Of a DNA stretch of 39,598 nucleotides, positions 15,582-24,218 are shown one piece after another. Source of the DNA: Planctomycetales bacterium. GTDB lineage: Bacteria > Planctomycetota > Planctomycetia > Pirellulales > Pirellulaceae. The translations under genes and the position numbers were made by a program. The stretch covers positions 1 through 39,598 of the forward strand of contig JAGQOY010000042.1 in the NCBI GenBank assembly GCA_020427005.1, written 5' to 3'. Within the stretch, counting starts at the first letter, position 1. The number at the start of each line of letters is the position of its first letter. A model generated the notes under the pieces. That model made no database searches and was not told the origin of the DNA. It was given only the letters and a program-made list of their open reading frames with translations.

Positions 15582-16917
15582 GCGCCCGCTGCAAAAGAAT
15601 TACAAGCGCTCCGGCGGCATAGCCAGCAAAGGCCCATGGTGCGATTCGCCTGAGGTACCACAGAAAGTCAATATTCTCGAGCCCCATGGCGGCGACGCCG
15701 GCCGCAGAGCCTATGATAAGGCAACTTCCGCCGGTGCCAGCACAGTAGGCGAGCAACATCCAGAAATTGTCGTTGGTTGGCAGCGCGTACATTTCAATTC
15801 CGCCAGCGACTAACGGCACATTGTCGACGACGGCAGAAACCAAGCCAATAGCTAAAGCAACGACGTCGCGGTTTGGCAACACGGTGTCGAGCCATTCGGC
15901 GGCATTTCGCAAGAGCCCCATCGCGCCCAATGAGCCAACGGCTAATAGAATTCCTAGGAAAAAAAGAATGGTGGACATGTCAACACGTCGCAGGGCAGCC
16001 AACACACCCGTGCTGGACCGAGTCGCTTCATCCATCGTATGGCTAACCAATTCGGACACTACCCACAACATTCCCAGGTTGAGCATTATTCCCATATAGG
16101 GCGGCAGATGAGTTGTCGCTTTGAAAACTGGAACACTGATAAGCCCCAACAAACCTAGAATCAAGAACAACCATTGCTGCCAAGGCCGAATACTCTTGTC
16201 GAGATGGTTTCTCTTTTGAGGTGGTGCTTGCAAGTAGCCTCGCATCACGAAGGACATGCCGATGAGTGGCACGAGTAGACAGACTAGACTGCCGAAAAAC
16301 AAATCTGACATGACTTCGACTGTACCTATTTTGTGCTTAATCCAAAGCATGGTCGTCGTCACGTCGCCGATGACCGTCCATGCTCCCCCTGCGTTTGCAG
16401 CGATCACGACAAGCCCCACATATCGCAATCGATCTTCACGATCATCCACAAGTTTGCGTAGCAGTGAAACCATCACGATCGTCGTCGTCAAATTGTCGAG
16501 TACCGCCGACATAAAAAACGTCATGAATCCCACGATCCAGAGCAAAGTTCCTTTGCGACGAGTTCGAATGCGATCGGTTACAAGGGCAAATCCCTCGTGT
16601 GCGTCGACCAGCTCGACGATTGTCATAGCCCCCATAAGAAAGAAAAGAATGCCGGCGATTTCGCCGGTCAAATGTAGATGCTGTGATTCGATGACGAAAC
16701 TCCGTCCGATATCCTCAACATCTTCAGCGATTGCTTCATCCGTAAACCACTCTGGTATAGTTCCGATTGGTAGCAACACTTCGAGGTTCAGAACGTAGAG
16801 CGCCCAGCCAATTACGCCAATCAACAGCGCAGACGCCGCCTTGTTGATGTTTAGCTGGTGCTCCAGTGCAATTGACATGTAGCCCAAAACGAAGACGCAG
16901 AGAATAATCGTGGTCAT
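15574..16917 (-). CDS. nhaD: NhaD-type Na+/H+ antiporter
   Basis: This is a 447-residue inner-membrane antiporter of the ion-transporter superfamily that exports Na+ (and Li+) in exchange for protons. Diagnostic segments are present: SAVLDNLTTTIVMVSLLRKLV, then VIAANAGGAWTVIGDVTTTMLW, and near the C terminus SAVVDNVPLVAGG with GTGGSCLIIGSAAGVAAMG. About 12 hydrophobic segments are visible. The start is ATG 16917 (MTTIILCVF), preceded by GGAAATC, rather than the open frame up to 16986, which adds a polar tail. It lies 65 bp downstream of the MMPL exporter and is probably co-transcribed with it. In a marine or salt-exposed cell it would maintain the Na+ gradient used by the Na+ symporters nearby. 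Confidence 0.9.
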   Translation of the reverse strand: MTTIILCVFVLGYMSIALEHQLNINKAASALLIGVIGWALYVLNLEVLLPIGTIPEWFTDEAIAEDVEDIGRSFVIESQHLHLTGEIAGILFFLMGAMTIVELVDAHEGFALVTDRIRTRRKGTLLWIVGFMTFFMSAVLDNLTTTIVMVSLLRKLVDDREDRLRYVGLVVIAANAGGAWTVIGDVTTTMLWIKHKIGTVEVMSDLFFGSLVCLLVPLIGMSFVMRGYLQAPPQKRNHLDKSIRPWQQWLFLILGLLGLISVPVFKATTHLPPYMGIMLNLGMLWVVSELVSHTMDEATRSSTGVLAALRRVDMSTILFFLGILLAVGSLGAMGLLRNAAEWLDTVLPNRDVVALAIGLVSAVVDNVPLVAGGIEMYALPTNDNFWMLLAYCAGTGGSCLIIGSAAGVAAMGLENIDFLWYLRRIAPWAFAGYAAGALVILLQRALS

Positions 16918-16982
16918 GCTATGATTTCCGTTGTTGCTTACAAAAACCGGAGGACGGCGTGAAAATGCATGGCACATTAAAG

Positions 16983-19900
16983 TCAAGTGATTTTGTGCGT
17001 AGACTGTTTATGCCGATTTCTTTTTTTTCCTGGTGTGCTACGGTGCGGGTTATCCACTCGAAAGTTACCCAGTACCCGTGCGAAGTAAATTCGATCGGGA
17101 GTGTGCCGCTTGCGTGAGCAAAAGACCTTTCCAAGCGGACTTGCGAGCATAGCGGGCAAAAAGATAAGCTCAGAAATGACACCCGCCATCAAAATGCTGA
17201 GCATTAACCAGCCAAATCGTTGCGTGGGCGTAAACGTACTGAACGCAAATACGGACAAGCCTAAACCGCTGATCAATGCAGCTTGCAGCGTTGGGATAGC
17301 GCAATGGCTATACGTTGAAACAATGGCTGCCTCCCTGTCAGGGCGTCGATCAAGCTCTTCGCGATATCGAGCCAGAAAGTGAATGGTGTCATCGACGGCG
17401 ACGCCTAAAGCAATGCTGGCAGTCATCATCGATCCGATATCGATGGCTATTCCCATCCATCCCATTGCGCCAAAGATCAATAGGACTGGCATTACATTGG
17501 GAATCATGGCAATCGCGCCCGCGAAAACACTTCGCGAGACAAACATCATGATGGGCGTAATCGTGAGGAAGGACCACCACGTACTCTCAATCAAGCTATT
17601 GAGAAGCGTTCGCTGTGCTTGGTAGACGATAGGGACGACACCTGTGAAAATGGCGCTTAGCTCTCGATCCCCACGATCTACGATTTCATTGCGCCGCTTG
17701 AGCTGCCCCGGATCATCCTGGAGTCGTGCGTCTATCATTTCGGGAATACCAGCCCGCACTACCTCTAAATCTGCGTCAGTGAAATCACCGTACACAACCA
17801 CCGCGTCATATTGATCGAGCAACTCAAGTTCACTGAGCGGCGTAGTCCTGGGATTGTCTGTTCGTAGTTCGACATCGCAACGATATTCTTCCAGCAATCG
17901 ATGCAAGACCAGCTGAAATGTTTCGTGAGTTAACTTTTCGGTTTTGGCAGTCTCGCAATTGCTCCATAACAGAACGCGTCTGCTCTTGGGGGATTTTTCT
18001 TGCGCCGGGGGAGTTAGTTGATCAAAAACGTCCGAACGCGTTTGGTAGGCGTCTAGCAATGGCTGCGTGATTTCCTCGAGTTCTTTAACGAATTGACCGT
18101 AGTCGACGTCGCGGAACGCAGCAACTCGCAAACTAATGCGCCATAACTCACTGCCATCTGCTTCATCAACTTTGAGAAAACCAGCCTCTGATAACTCTTG
18201 CCTACTTTTGCTGAGGCGCACATCTATGGCTTTGCGCTGAATGAACCCCACGTTACCCCTGGTTGCCGAAGGCAATCTTGGAGCAAATGAGGCGGCTGAC
18301 AAACTGCGTCCGACAAGGTCTTTACCTTCTGGTCCAAATCTGCGATCGATAATCGCTTGCATACGCGTCACGGTCTCGAGTCGCTGTACAAAACTCAGCG
18401 CATTCCAATCGTATTCATTCGCCGCTTTCTCACTCTCGCGCAGTGTAACGCGAGGAAATCTCACAACAATTTCAAGCGGAACGAGCTTGCCGAGATTTGC
18501 TTCTAGCCATCGATAATCTTGCAAGATTCTGGCTCGATGGTCGAACAGCTTGAGCAAATCGATGCTTGAATCGGTATTGCGGAGCCCAAAGCCAACGACG
18601 AGCGTTGTATTGCAACACAGTGCGCCAACAACGCGATAGTGCCTGACGATGAAGCTGGAAATCCGTGCCCAAATTCGAATGGTTGCGTCTGCTGCATCTT
18701 TGGATTGTGAGTTTGCAATCTGAGCGAGATCGTGGCCCGGTAACCAGCGCTTACCGATTCGTGATAAATGGAGGGCAGCTGGAAGGAAAAAGTACACGAT
18801 TACTACAAGGCTCATGACGCCGGCCGCAGAATAGATTCCGAACTTTCGGATCGGAACCAGCTCGCTAACTGACAGCGAAAGCAAACCCACAGCCGTTGTA
18901 GCCGAACACAGCACTGCAGGCTTCCATGCATGCTGAACAGCTCGCTCAGCGGACGCGTAAAGTCCACCCGATTGAATCGCTTCACGATAGTAATTGACGA
19001 AGTGAACAGCACCAGAGATTGCCAATACGTAAACAAGCGACGGCATCGACATCAGAATAGCGTCAACGCTTTGTCCGGTTAGTCCGACGGTCGCCAGCGA
19101 GGTAGCAGCACTCATGACGCCACACGAGAACACAATGATGGTAAGTGGGATACTGCGTAGTGACCACCACGCTAATCCGAGGCCCAGCAGTCCCGACAAG
19201 CCTGCGAGGCGAATTAGCGTCTTTTCACCTTCCTCATCAATCGCGCTGTTGTCGACCGGTGGGCCACCTAAATGAACGTCGGCATCTGGTATCCCTGCCC
19301 GCGCAACTAACCTGCGCAGTATGCCAGGAGGTACGTTTTCTCTAAATACTCGTCGCTGCCCCGACCCCAACACTTGTTTGAATTCGCCGACGGCTTCGTT
19401 GTGGAGTGTTACTACCAAGCATGTTTGTTTTCCGTCAGGCCCAATCAGCGAACCTTGGAGACGCCCAATCGCTGTCTTGACTGGTAGGCTTAGCGGAGGG
19501 CTGGTGAGGCGATCCAGTATTTGCCGCCCACTAATGACCGACTTAAAATACTTCCGCCGAGCGGCTTCATCCGCTTCCGACAATTGATTTTCGGAAGACT
19601 CAGGCTTTCCATCGGACAAAACCTCCGATTGATTCGGGACCAGAAGACTTGCCAAAAGCTCGAGTCTTGGATCATCCTGCATTCCACTTTCTTCAGTACC
19701 CAGTTGGCATCCTTGCCAACTGACGATGATGAATTGGTCCGCTGCAAAATGCTGACGAAACCATGCAAGATGCTTTGTCTCTTGAAAAGACCTTGGCAGC
19801 CAATCCTCGACGCGATTGACGTTGCTTTGGACAGCTCGGCCTGCATAGTAAAAGGAAATCGGAAGAAACACCAGCGTAACTACGACAATGCCGATGCTCC

Positions 19901-20009
19901 ACTTCTGGTAGAACGTCCGACGCTGGTTCTCCTTTCTTACTCTTGATGACACAGTTCTGCCACGCCTCCTTACTGCGCACAAATTTGCGTGATTATTGAC
20001 CGCTGCCAT
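16983..20009 (-). CDS. MMPL/RND-superfamily exporter
   Basis: The 1008-residue protein has the two-fold RND layout. TM1 (about 35-55) is followed by a large extracytoplasmic loop, five or six membrane segments (about 265-415) including a sterol-sensing-like block, another large loop, and a C-terminal membrane block (about 780-950). The pattern GSMMTASIALGVAVDDTIHFLARYREEL is typical of the HAE3/MMPL group. The polar C-terminal tail is rich in Arg, Lys and His. Such proteins move lipids, hopanoids or other hydrophobic molecules into the envelope using the proton gradient. The start at 20009 has only a weak ribosome site (GACAGCC) and lies 6 bp after a short upstream frame, which suggests coupling. 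The substrate cannot be told from sequence. Confidence 0.87.
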   Translation of the reverse strand: MAAVNNHANLCAVRRRGRTVSSRVRKENQRRTFYQKWSIGIVVVTLVFLPISFYYAGRAVQSNVNRVEDWLPRSFQETKHLAWFRQHFAADQFIIVSWQGCQLGTEESGMQDDPRLELLASLLVPNQSEVLSDGKPESSENQLSEADEAARRKYFKSVISGRQILDRLTSPPLSLPVKTAIGRLQGSLIGPDGKQTCLVVTLHNEAVGEFKQVLGSGQRRVFRENVPPGILRRLVARAGIPDADVHLGGPPVDNSAIDEEGEKTLIRLAGLSGLLGLGLAWWSLRSIPLTIIVFSCGVMSAATSLATVGLTGQSVDAILMSMPSLVYVLAISGAVHFVNYYREAIQSGGLYASAERAVQHAWKPAVLCSATTAVGLLSLSVSELVPIRKFGIYSAAGVMSLVVIVYFFLPAALHLSRIGKRWLPGHDLAQIANSQSKDAADATIRIWARISSFIVRHYRVVGALCCNTTLVVGFGLRNTDSSIDLLKLFDHRARILQDYRWLEANLGKLVPLEIVVRFPRVTLRESEKAANEYDWNALSFVQRLETVTRMQAIIDRRFGPEGKDLVGRSLSAASFAPRLPSATRGNVGFIQRKAIDVRLSKSRQELSEAGFLKVDEADGSELWRISLRVAAFRDVDYGQFVKELEEITQPLLDAYQTRSDVFDQLTPPAQEKSPKSRRVLLWSNCETAKTEKLTHETFQLVLHRLLEEYRCDVELRTDNPRTTPLSELELLDQYDAVVVYGDFTDADLEVVRAGIPEMIDARLQDDPGQLKRRNEIVDRGDRELSAIFTGVVPIVYQAQRTLLNSLIESTWWSFLTITPIMMFVSRSVFAGAIAMIPNVMPVLLIFGAMGWMGIAIDIGSMMTASIALGVAVDDTIHFLARYREELDRRPDREAAIVSTYSHCAIPTLQAALISGLGLSVFAFSTFTPTQRFGWLMLSILMAGVISELIFLPAMLASPLGKVFCSRKRHTPDRIYFARVLGNFRVDNPHRSTPGKKRNRHKQSTHKIT

Positions 20010-20015
20010 AGGCTG

Positions 20016-20222
20016 TCATTTGAACTCTTCGAGGTCCCACGCGAATCGACCAATGGGCTCACCAGGCGGGACCGGTCCTATCTTGGGCGCTATTCGATTC
20101 AGGTACCAGTCAACGCGTCGAAAAGGGTTCATCCCTTCCACCCAGAGCTTCGTTTGCCTGCGGAGCATCAGCACCGACCGCACGCGCGAATCGAAAGCCG
20201 GCCTTGAATGGCTTGACGCCAA
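20016..20222 (-). CDS. Short unrecognised reading frame just upstream of the MMPL gene
   Basis: This 68-codon frame opens with TTG at 20222, has no obvious ribosome site, and ends 6 bp before the MMPL start. The C-terminal half (from WVEGMNPFRRVDWYLNRIAP) looks protein-like in composition. The same reading frame continues upstream across two stop codons into the frame at 20295-20645, so it may be the tail of a broken gene rather than a gene. I do not recognise the family. Confidence 0.3.
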   Translation of the reverse strand: MASSHSRPAFDSRVRSVLMLRRQTKLWVEGMNPFRRVDWYLNRIAPKIGPVPPGEPIGRFAWDLEEFK

Positions 20223-20294
20223 CCGCTGGAGGCATTATTCGGAGCACTGATTCAAACGCTTAGCACAAACGCTGTACTGATAGAAAAGTTCGCA

Positions 20295-20645
20295 TCACAG
20301 GCGAAGCATGGTACCGAGACGAAAGAGCGAGTTATTCTCAAGAGAAACGCGTCGGTCAGCAGAATAACCGAAGTCGCTGAATTGTGATCGAGCGCGACAC
20401 AGCCAACGGGTGGAGGAAGCGAGTGTCTTACAATGGACATTGTCTTGCGTAAGTCGATGTGCAGTCTGATAAACGGCAGTATCAGACAGTTCAAGGATTG
20501 GCGTTGCCGTCGAAGAAACGCCAGCCCCATGCTGCAGAACGATTGACCGCTCGGTCGTAACGACCGAACCAAGCATGCTGAGAGCGAGACAGCAGACCGC
20601 CAGAAGCCGAGTAATGAAGTTCGTATAACCGTCAATCCAAAACAT
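20295..20645 (-). CDS. Hypothetical small protein with N-terminal hydrophobic segment
   Basis: From ATG 20645, with GAAGG just upstream, this gives 116 residues. Residues 10-32 (ITRLLAVCCLALSMLGSVV) form a signal-peptide-like segment. The rest is Ser/Arg-rich and unrecognised. An upstream ATG at 20693 is possible. It lies in the divergent region between the MMPL operon and the SLC13 gene and contains a perfect palindrome at 20551-20567. It may be a genuine exported peptide, the front part of a broken gene, or chance. Confidence 0.3.
   Translation of the reverse strand: MFWIDGYTNFITRLLAVCCLALSMLGSVVTTERSIVLQHGAGVSSTATPILELSDTAVYQTAHRLTQDNVHCKTLASSTRWLCRARSQFSDFGYSADRRVSLENNSLFRLGTMLRL
20551..20567. 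promoter_or_regulatory. Palindrome TCGGTCG-taa-CGACCGA
   Basis: Seven-base perfect arms contain CGG-N9-CCG, the same outline as the putative activator sites at 24106, 25842, 29011 and 34547 but with a different centre. It lies 160 bp upstream of the candidate sigma-54 promoter at 20726 and is flanked by CATGCT (20529-20534) and AGCATG (20572-20577). It is a possible upstream activator site for the SLC13 gene. Confidence 0.3.
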
Positions 20646-20725
20646 GGCCTTCAAACTTTTGTTTGACGCGAAAACAGACACACAAAAATTCATTGTGTCT
20701 TTTGCAGACTGTTTGGCAATAGCGT

Positions 20726-20741
20726 CGGTACGCGACTTGCA
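20726..20741 (+). promoter_or_regulatory. Candidate sigma-54 promoter for the SLC13-type permease
   Basis: CGGTACGCGACTTGCA matches the -24/-12 pattern TGGCAC-N5-TTGCA, with GG (20727-20728) and GC (20739-20740) exactly 10 bases apart and a perfect TTGCA. Predicted start is near 20752, giving a leader of about 70 nt. Confidence 0.5.
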
Positions 20742-20823
20742 TGGAATTTCCTCACAATTGTTTTCGGATCGATGACGACTCTATCTTTCCTCCAAGACCA
20801 CGTTTACTCCCAGAATCAACCCG

Positions 20824-22599
20824 ATGAACATAGAAGCATGGTTTACGCTAGGAGTAGTGGCAATTCTCTTCTTGGGTCTGTTAAAAAACTCCATCCCACC
20901 TGACCTGCTGTTCTTAGGGACAGCCAGCGTTTTAGCCGTTTCGGGGATTATCACTCCAGAGCAGGCTTTCTCTGGATTTTCTAACTCTGGGATGCTGACG
21001 ATTGCCTTCTTATTTGTCGTCGTGGCAGGACTAAGGGAAACCGGAATTCTCGACTACTTGAGCCAGCGCGTACTAGGCAACATAAAATCTGAACGCGGCG
21101 TCCTTGCACGGCTAGCGGCATTCATCCTGCCGATGTCGGCCTTTATGAATAATACACCAATCGTAGCAATGTTCGTACCAATCGTCGTGGATTGGTGCAG
21201 GCGGAATCGCGTTGCAGCATCGAAACTTCTCATTCCGTTGTCGTTCTTAACTATCCTTGGCGGAACATGTACCTTGATTGGCACCTCGACGAATTTGGTG
21301 ATCAACGGACTAATGATCGAAAATGGGATCCCTGGAATGGGCCTTTTCGAGATTGGGATGATTGGAATTCCTTACGCGGTCGTGGGCGTTATTTATCTAC
21401 TTCTGTTCAGCAATCGATTATTGCCTGAGCGTAAGGAGTTTATGGAGCAGTTGAACGAATCGCGGCGCGACTATCTCGTTGAGATGTTCGTTCAATCGGA
21501 ATGCCGTCTTTGTGGCAAGTCGGTTGAAACCGCTGGATTGCGACACCTGCCGGGTTTGTTTTTGATTGAAATCGACCGTGACGGTCGGATCATTAGTCCG
21601 ATTCGTCCTGAGGATGTCATTCAATCTCAAGACCGATTGGTTTTTACGGGAATCGTGAGCAGTATTCTTGAACTTGAACGGATTCCGGGGCTAGTTCCCG
21701 TGACCCATATGGAAAACGACTTGTTGCCGCAGGAGCACAAGGATCGGCGGCTGTGCGAAGCAGTCATCTCGGAAAGTTCGGCTCTTGTCGGGAAGACGAT
21801 TCGAGATGCCGACTTTCGCGAGGTTTACGGCGCGGCGGTAGTCGCGGTTCAGCGCTTCGGGAATCGCATTGAAAAAAAGCTGGGCGACATCGAACTTCGC
21901 CCTGGTGATACGCTGCTGATGCAAACTCGCCCGAATTTCTTAAGGCACTATCGTGATAGCCACGATTTTTACTTGGTGAGCTGCGTGGACGAGTGGCGGC
22001 CCATACGTCGAGACCGCGCCTGGGTCACTCTCGCTCTCTTCCTGATTCTCATTGTGTTGATGACAACCGGTATGGTACCGATTGTTCTTTCCACTGCACT
22101 TGCTGCAGTACTTATGGTTGCCTTAGGGTGCCTGTCAGTGAATGAGGCTCGGCAAAGCCTGGAATGTCAGGTGCTGATTACAATCGCAGCCTCGTTTGCT
22201 GTGGGTGCTGCGTTGCAAAATTCTGGAGCGGCGACACTCATCGCTAGAAGTGTAGTGGAATCGACCCAAACTTGGGGACCAATCGCCGCGTTGGCGGCAA
22301 TCTATATTCTTGGGTCGATTATTACCGAAGTGATTACGAACAACGCAGCAGCCGTATTGATGTTTCCATTTTGTATAGAAACCGCAAGGCTATATGATGT
22401 TGATTCTCGTCCCTTTGTGATCACACTAGCCCTCGCGGCCTCGGCTAGCTTTATGACTCCTATTGGCTATCAAACCAATATGATGGTTTACGGTCCGGGC
22501 GGCTACCGATTCCTGGATTTCATGCGCATTGGTGCACCACTCAATGTACTCCTAGGAATCGTAGCCATTGTATTGGTTCCACGGTTCTGGCCGTTCTAA
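20824..22599 (+). CDS. SLC13/DASS-type permease with two RCK_C domains
   Basis: The 591-residue inner-membrane transporter belongs to the SLC13-like ion-transporter superfamily. The first transport half ends near residue 200 and includes MNNTPIVAMFVPIV (108-121) and GTCTLIGTSTNLVING (147-162). A cytoplasmic insert (about 205-385) holds two TrkA-C (RCK_C) repeats, each of the form LREVYGAAVVAVQR...GD.L. The second half carries EVITNNAAAVLMFPF and ASFMTPIGYQTNMMVYGPGGY. Relatives take up dicarboxylates or sulfate with Na+; the RCK_C domains probably sense a ligand. The ATG at 20824 has no strong ribosome site. It is divergent from the MMPL operon and convergent with the sigma-54 activator gene. 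A candidate sigma-54 promoter lies upstream. Confidence 0.88.
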   Translation: MNIEAWFTLGVVAILFLGLLKNSIPPDLLFLGTASVLAVSGIITPEQAFSGFSNSGMLTIAFLFVVVAGLRETGILDYLSQRVLGNIKSERGVLARLAAFILPMSAFMNNTPIVAMFVPIVVDWCRRNRVAASKLLIPLSFLTILGGTCTLIGTSTNLVINGLMIENGIPGMGLFEIGMIGIPYAVVGVIYLLLFSNRLLPERKEFMEQLNESRRDYLVEMFVQSECRLCGKSVETAGLRHLPGLFLIEIDRDGRIISPIRPEDVIQSQDRLVFTGIVSSILELERIPGLVPVTHMENDLLPQEHKDRRLCEAVISESSALVGKTIRDADFREVYGAAVVAVQRFGNRIEKKLGDIELRPGDTLLMQTRPNFLRHYRDSHDFYLVSCVDEWRPIRRDRAWVTLALFLILIVLMTTGMVPIVLSTALAAVLMVALGCLSVNEARQSLECQVLITIAASFAVGAALQNSGAATLIARSVVESTQTWGPIAALAAIYILGSIITEVITNNAAAVLMFPFCIETARLYDVDSRPFVITLALAASASFMTPIGYQTNMMVYGPGGYRFLDFMRIGAPLNVLLGIVAIVLVPRFWPF

Positions 22600-22664
22600 G
22601 CACCCCGACGACGAGCGTGCAGAGTTCGCGAGCTTCACAGCTTTCCACCAGCGGCAATCCGCGA

Positions 22665-24062
22665 CTACGCAAAGTCTTTCCTGTTTAACTTGAGTCGCTT
22701 CATCTTTTGGTAGAGGACGCGTGGGTCGATGTTGGCGAGGCGTGCCGTTTCGCCCATACGGCCCCCCGTCGTTTCTAGCAGTCGAACCAAATACTCTCTT
22801 TCGGCTCTGGCAAGGAATTCATTCAAGGGAAGCTTGCTCAGACTGTTTGCGCGTTGTTCAGAATCGTCGATCATTGACTGGGAGATGCTGGACGATCGGA
22901 TTTCGTGTGGCAGATCGACCAATCCAATCTCCTCTCGCGGGCACAGCAACATTGCTCGTTCAATAACGTTGATCAACTCGCGAATGTTGCCGGGCCAGTG
23001 GTATCGAGTTAGAGCTTCGACTGCCTCCTTGCTACATTTGGTCGCTTGATGCGTCATGCGAGTACCGAAATAGTGAATGTAGTCACTCACCAGGGAAGGT
23101 ATATCTTCGCGTCGCTCGCTCAGCGCGGGTATCCTCAATTTGACGACCGATAATCGGTAGTAGAGATCTTTGCGAAACTTCCCCAGCTCGACTTCGTTTT
23201 CGACAGCTCGACTGGTCGCGGCAAGTACGCGGACGTCGACCGCTATCGGTCTTTCGCCACCAACTCGGACAACCTCGCGTTCCTGTAAGGCACGCAGCAG
23301 TCTAACTTGCAAATGCAAAGGCATTTCGCCGATTTCGTCGAGGAACAAAGTGCCATTGTGAGCCAACTCAAAGCAACCACGACGGGAACGACTGGCGCCA
23401 GTAAAAGCGCCTTCCTCGTGCCCAAACAGTTCGCTTTCTAAAAGTGATTCAGTAAGAGCAGCGCAATTGACGGCTACGAATGGGCCCTTCGAACGAGCGC
23501 TGTCGTTGTGAACCGCGCGAGACAATCGCTCCTTGCCAACTCCGGTTTCACCGAGTATCAACAGCGTCGCATCACTCGGCGCAACCCGTTCTACCACTGA
23601 CATGAAACTCCGCATCAATTCACTGGCTGATCTAAAATCAGTTAGTCTAGGAGGCCCCAGCGCCCGAACTCGGTCGATCGTGGTGGGCTCGGCGTACCTG
23701 CGTCGTTTCAGTACGGCTTCGATCACGCTCTTAAGGGCGGCTGCAGGTAACGACTGCAGAAGCACGGCAACGCAACCCTGTGAAAGCCAGTTCGCTCGTT
23801 CGCGGGAATCTTCACGATCGGTCAGCACGATGATATCCGGAGAATCAGGTAATTCGAGCACTCGCCGAATCCACTCACTGGAATCCTCGGTGAGCATGCT
23901 GCGACTGATAACCAGCACATCGTAGCTCTCGCGAACTATTACATCCTGCAAATGCGCTAATGAGCTTGTGCTGTCTGTCAACAAACCAAGTTTTTGGAGG
24001 GCTACATTGACCCGGCGCTGAGAAGTGCGATTGTCGATCAACAAGAGTGCACGAAGTAACAC
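22665..24062 (-). CDS. Sigma-54-dependent transcriptional activator with degenerate receiver domain
   Basis: The 465-residue NtrC-type protein has a receiver-like N terminus (1-122), an AAA+ domain (about 142-375) and a Fis-type helix-turn-helix (about 412-462). The AAA+ part is complete: Walker A GETGVGKE (171-178), the sigma-54-contacting GAFTGA (218-223), Walker B LFLDEIGE (239-246) and the arginine-finger region FRKDLYYRL. The receiver keeps Asp10 but has Ser53 where the phosphoacceptor Asp belongs ([10 protein letters not shown]), and the usual lysine near the end is missing. It is therefore unlikely to be switched by a standard kinase; none is encoded nearby. GTG at 24062 is the start. 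Its own promoter region carries a palindrome that recurs upstream of neighbouring transporter genes, which makes it the obvious local regulator. Confidence 0.92.
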   Translation of the reverse strand: MLLRALLLIDNRTSQRRVNVALQKLGLLTDSTSSLAHLQDVIVRESYDVLVISRSMLTEDSSEWIRRVLELPDSPDIIVLTDREDSRERANWLSQGCVAVLLQSLPAAALKSVIEAVLKRRRYAEPTTIDRVRALGPPRLTDFRSASELMRSFMSVVERVAPSDATLLILGETGVGKERLSRAVHNDSARSKGPFVAVNCAALTESLLESELFGHEEGAFTGASRSRRGCFELAHNGTLFLDEIGEMPLHLQVRLLRALQEREVVRVGGERPIAVDVRVLAATSRAVENEVELGKFRKDLYYRLSVVKLRIPALSERREDIPSLVSDYIHYFGTRMTHQATKCSKEAVEALTRYHWPGNIRELINVIERAMLLCPREEIGLVDLPHEIRSSSISQSMIDDSEQRANSLSKLPLNEFLARAEREYLVRLLETTGGRMGETARLANIDPRVLYQKMKRLKLNRKDFA

Positions 24063-24103
24063 GTCGAGACCGTTCCATATGGGTATTTACCAAGGAGAGG
24101 GAT

Positions 24104-24122
24104 TTCGGAGTATTACTCCGAA
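24104..24122. promoter_or_regulatory. 19-bp perfect palindrome at the activator's own promoter
   Basis: TTCGGAGTA-T-TACTCCGAA is perfect. It sits just downstream of a TATAAT box (24132-24137, read on the minus strand), over the expected transcription start of the sigma-54 activator gene, a position that suits autorepression. The core CGGAGTATTACTCCG (24106-24120) recurs in degenerate form at 25842, 25864, 29011 and 34547. Confidence 0.6.
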
Positions 24123-24131
24123 CTTGACTGG

Positions 24132-24137
24132 ATTATA
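24132..24137 (-). promoter_or_regulatory. TATAAT -10 box of the activator gene
   Basis: The minus strand reads TATAAT here, about 70 bp before the GTG start. A TTCCGG hexamer lies 16 bp upstream as a poor -35. This suggests the activator itself is driven by a sigma-70-type promoter, not by sigma-54. Confidence 0.45.
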
Positions 24138-24218
24138 GTCCTACTTCATTCTTCCGGAAGATAAGGCACGAGGGCGGCGGCAAAACTGTTTCGCCAACGA
24201 AGCAGCTCAGATGCTGGT

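Noticed and set aside
20687..20693. ATG at 20693 as start of the small exported-like frame
   Set aside because: The ATG at 20645 has a better ribosome site and is followed by the hydrophobic segment.
20711..20728. TGGCAATAGCGTCGG as an alternative sigma-54 promoter for the SLC13 gene
   Set aside because: GG is not followed by GC at 10 bases; the element at 20726 fits the required spacing.
24179..24195. GGCAAAACTGTTTCGCC hairpin after MFS permease 1 as terminator
   Set aside because: The stem is fair, but the loop is tiny and no T-run follows; evidence too thin.
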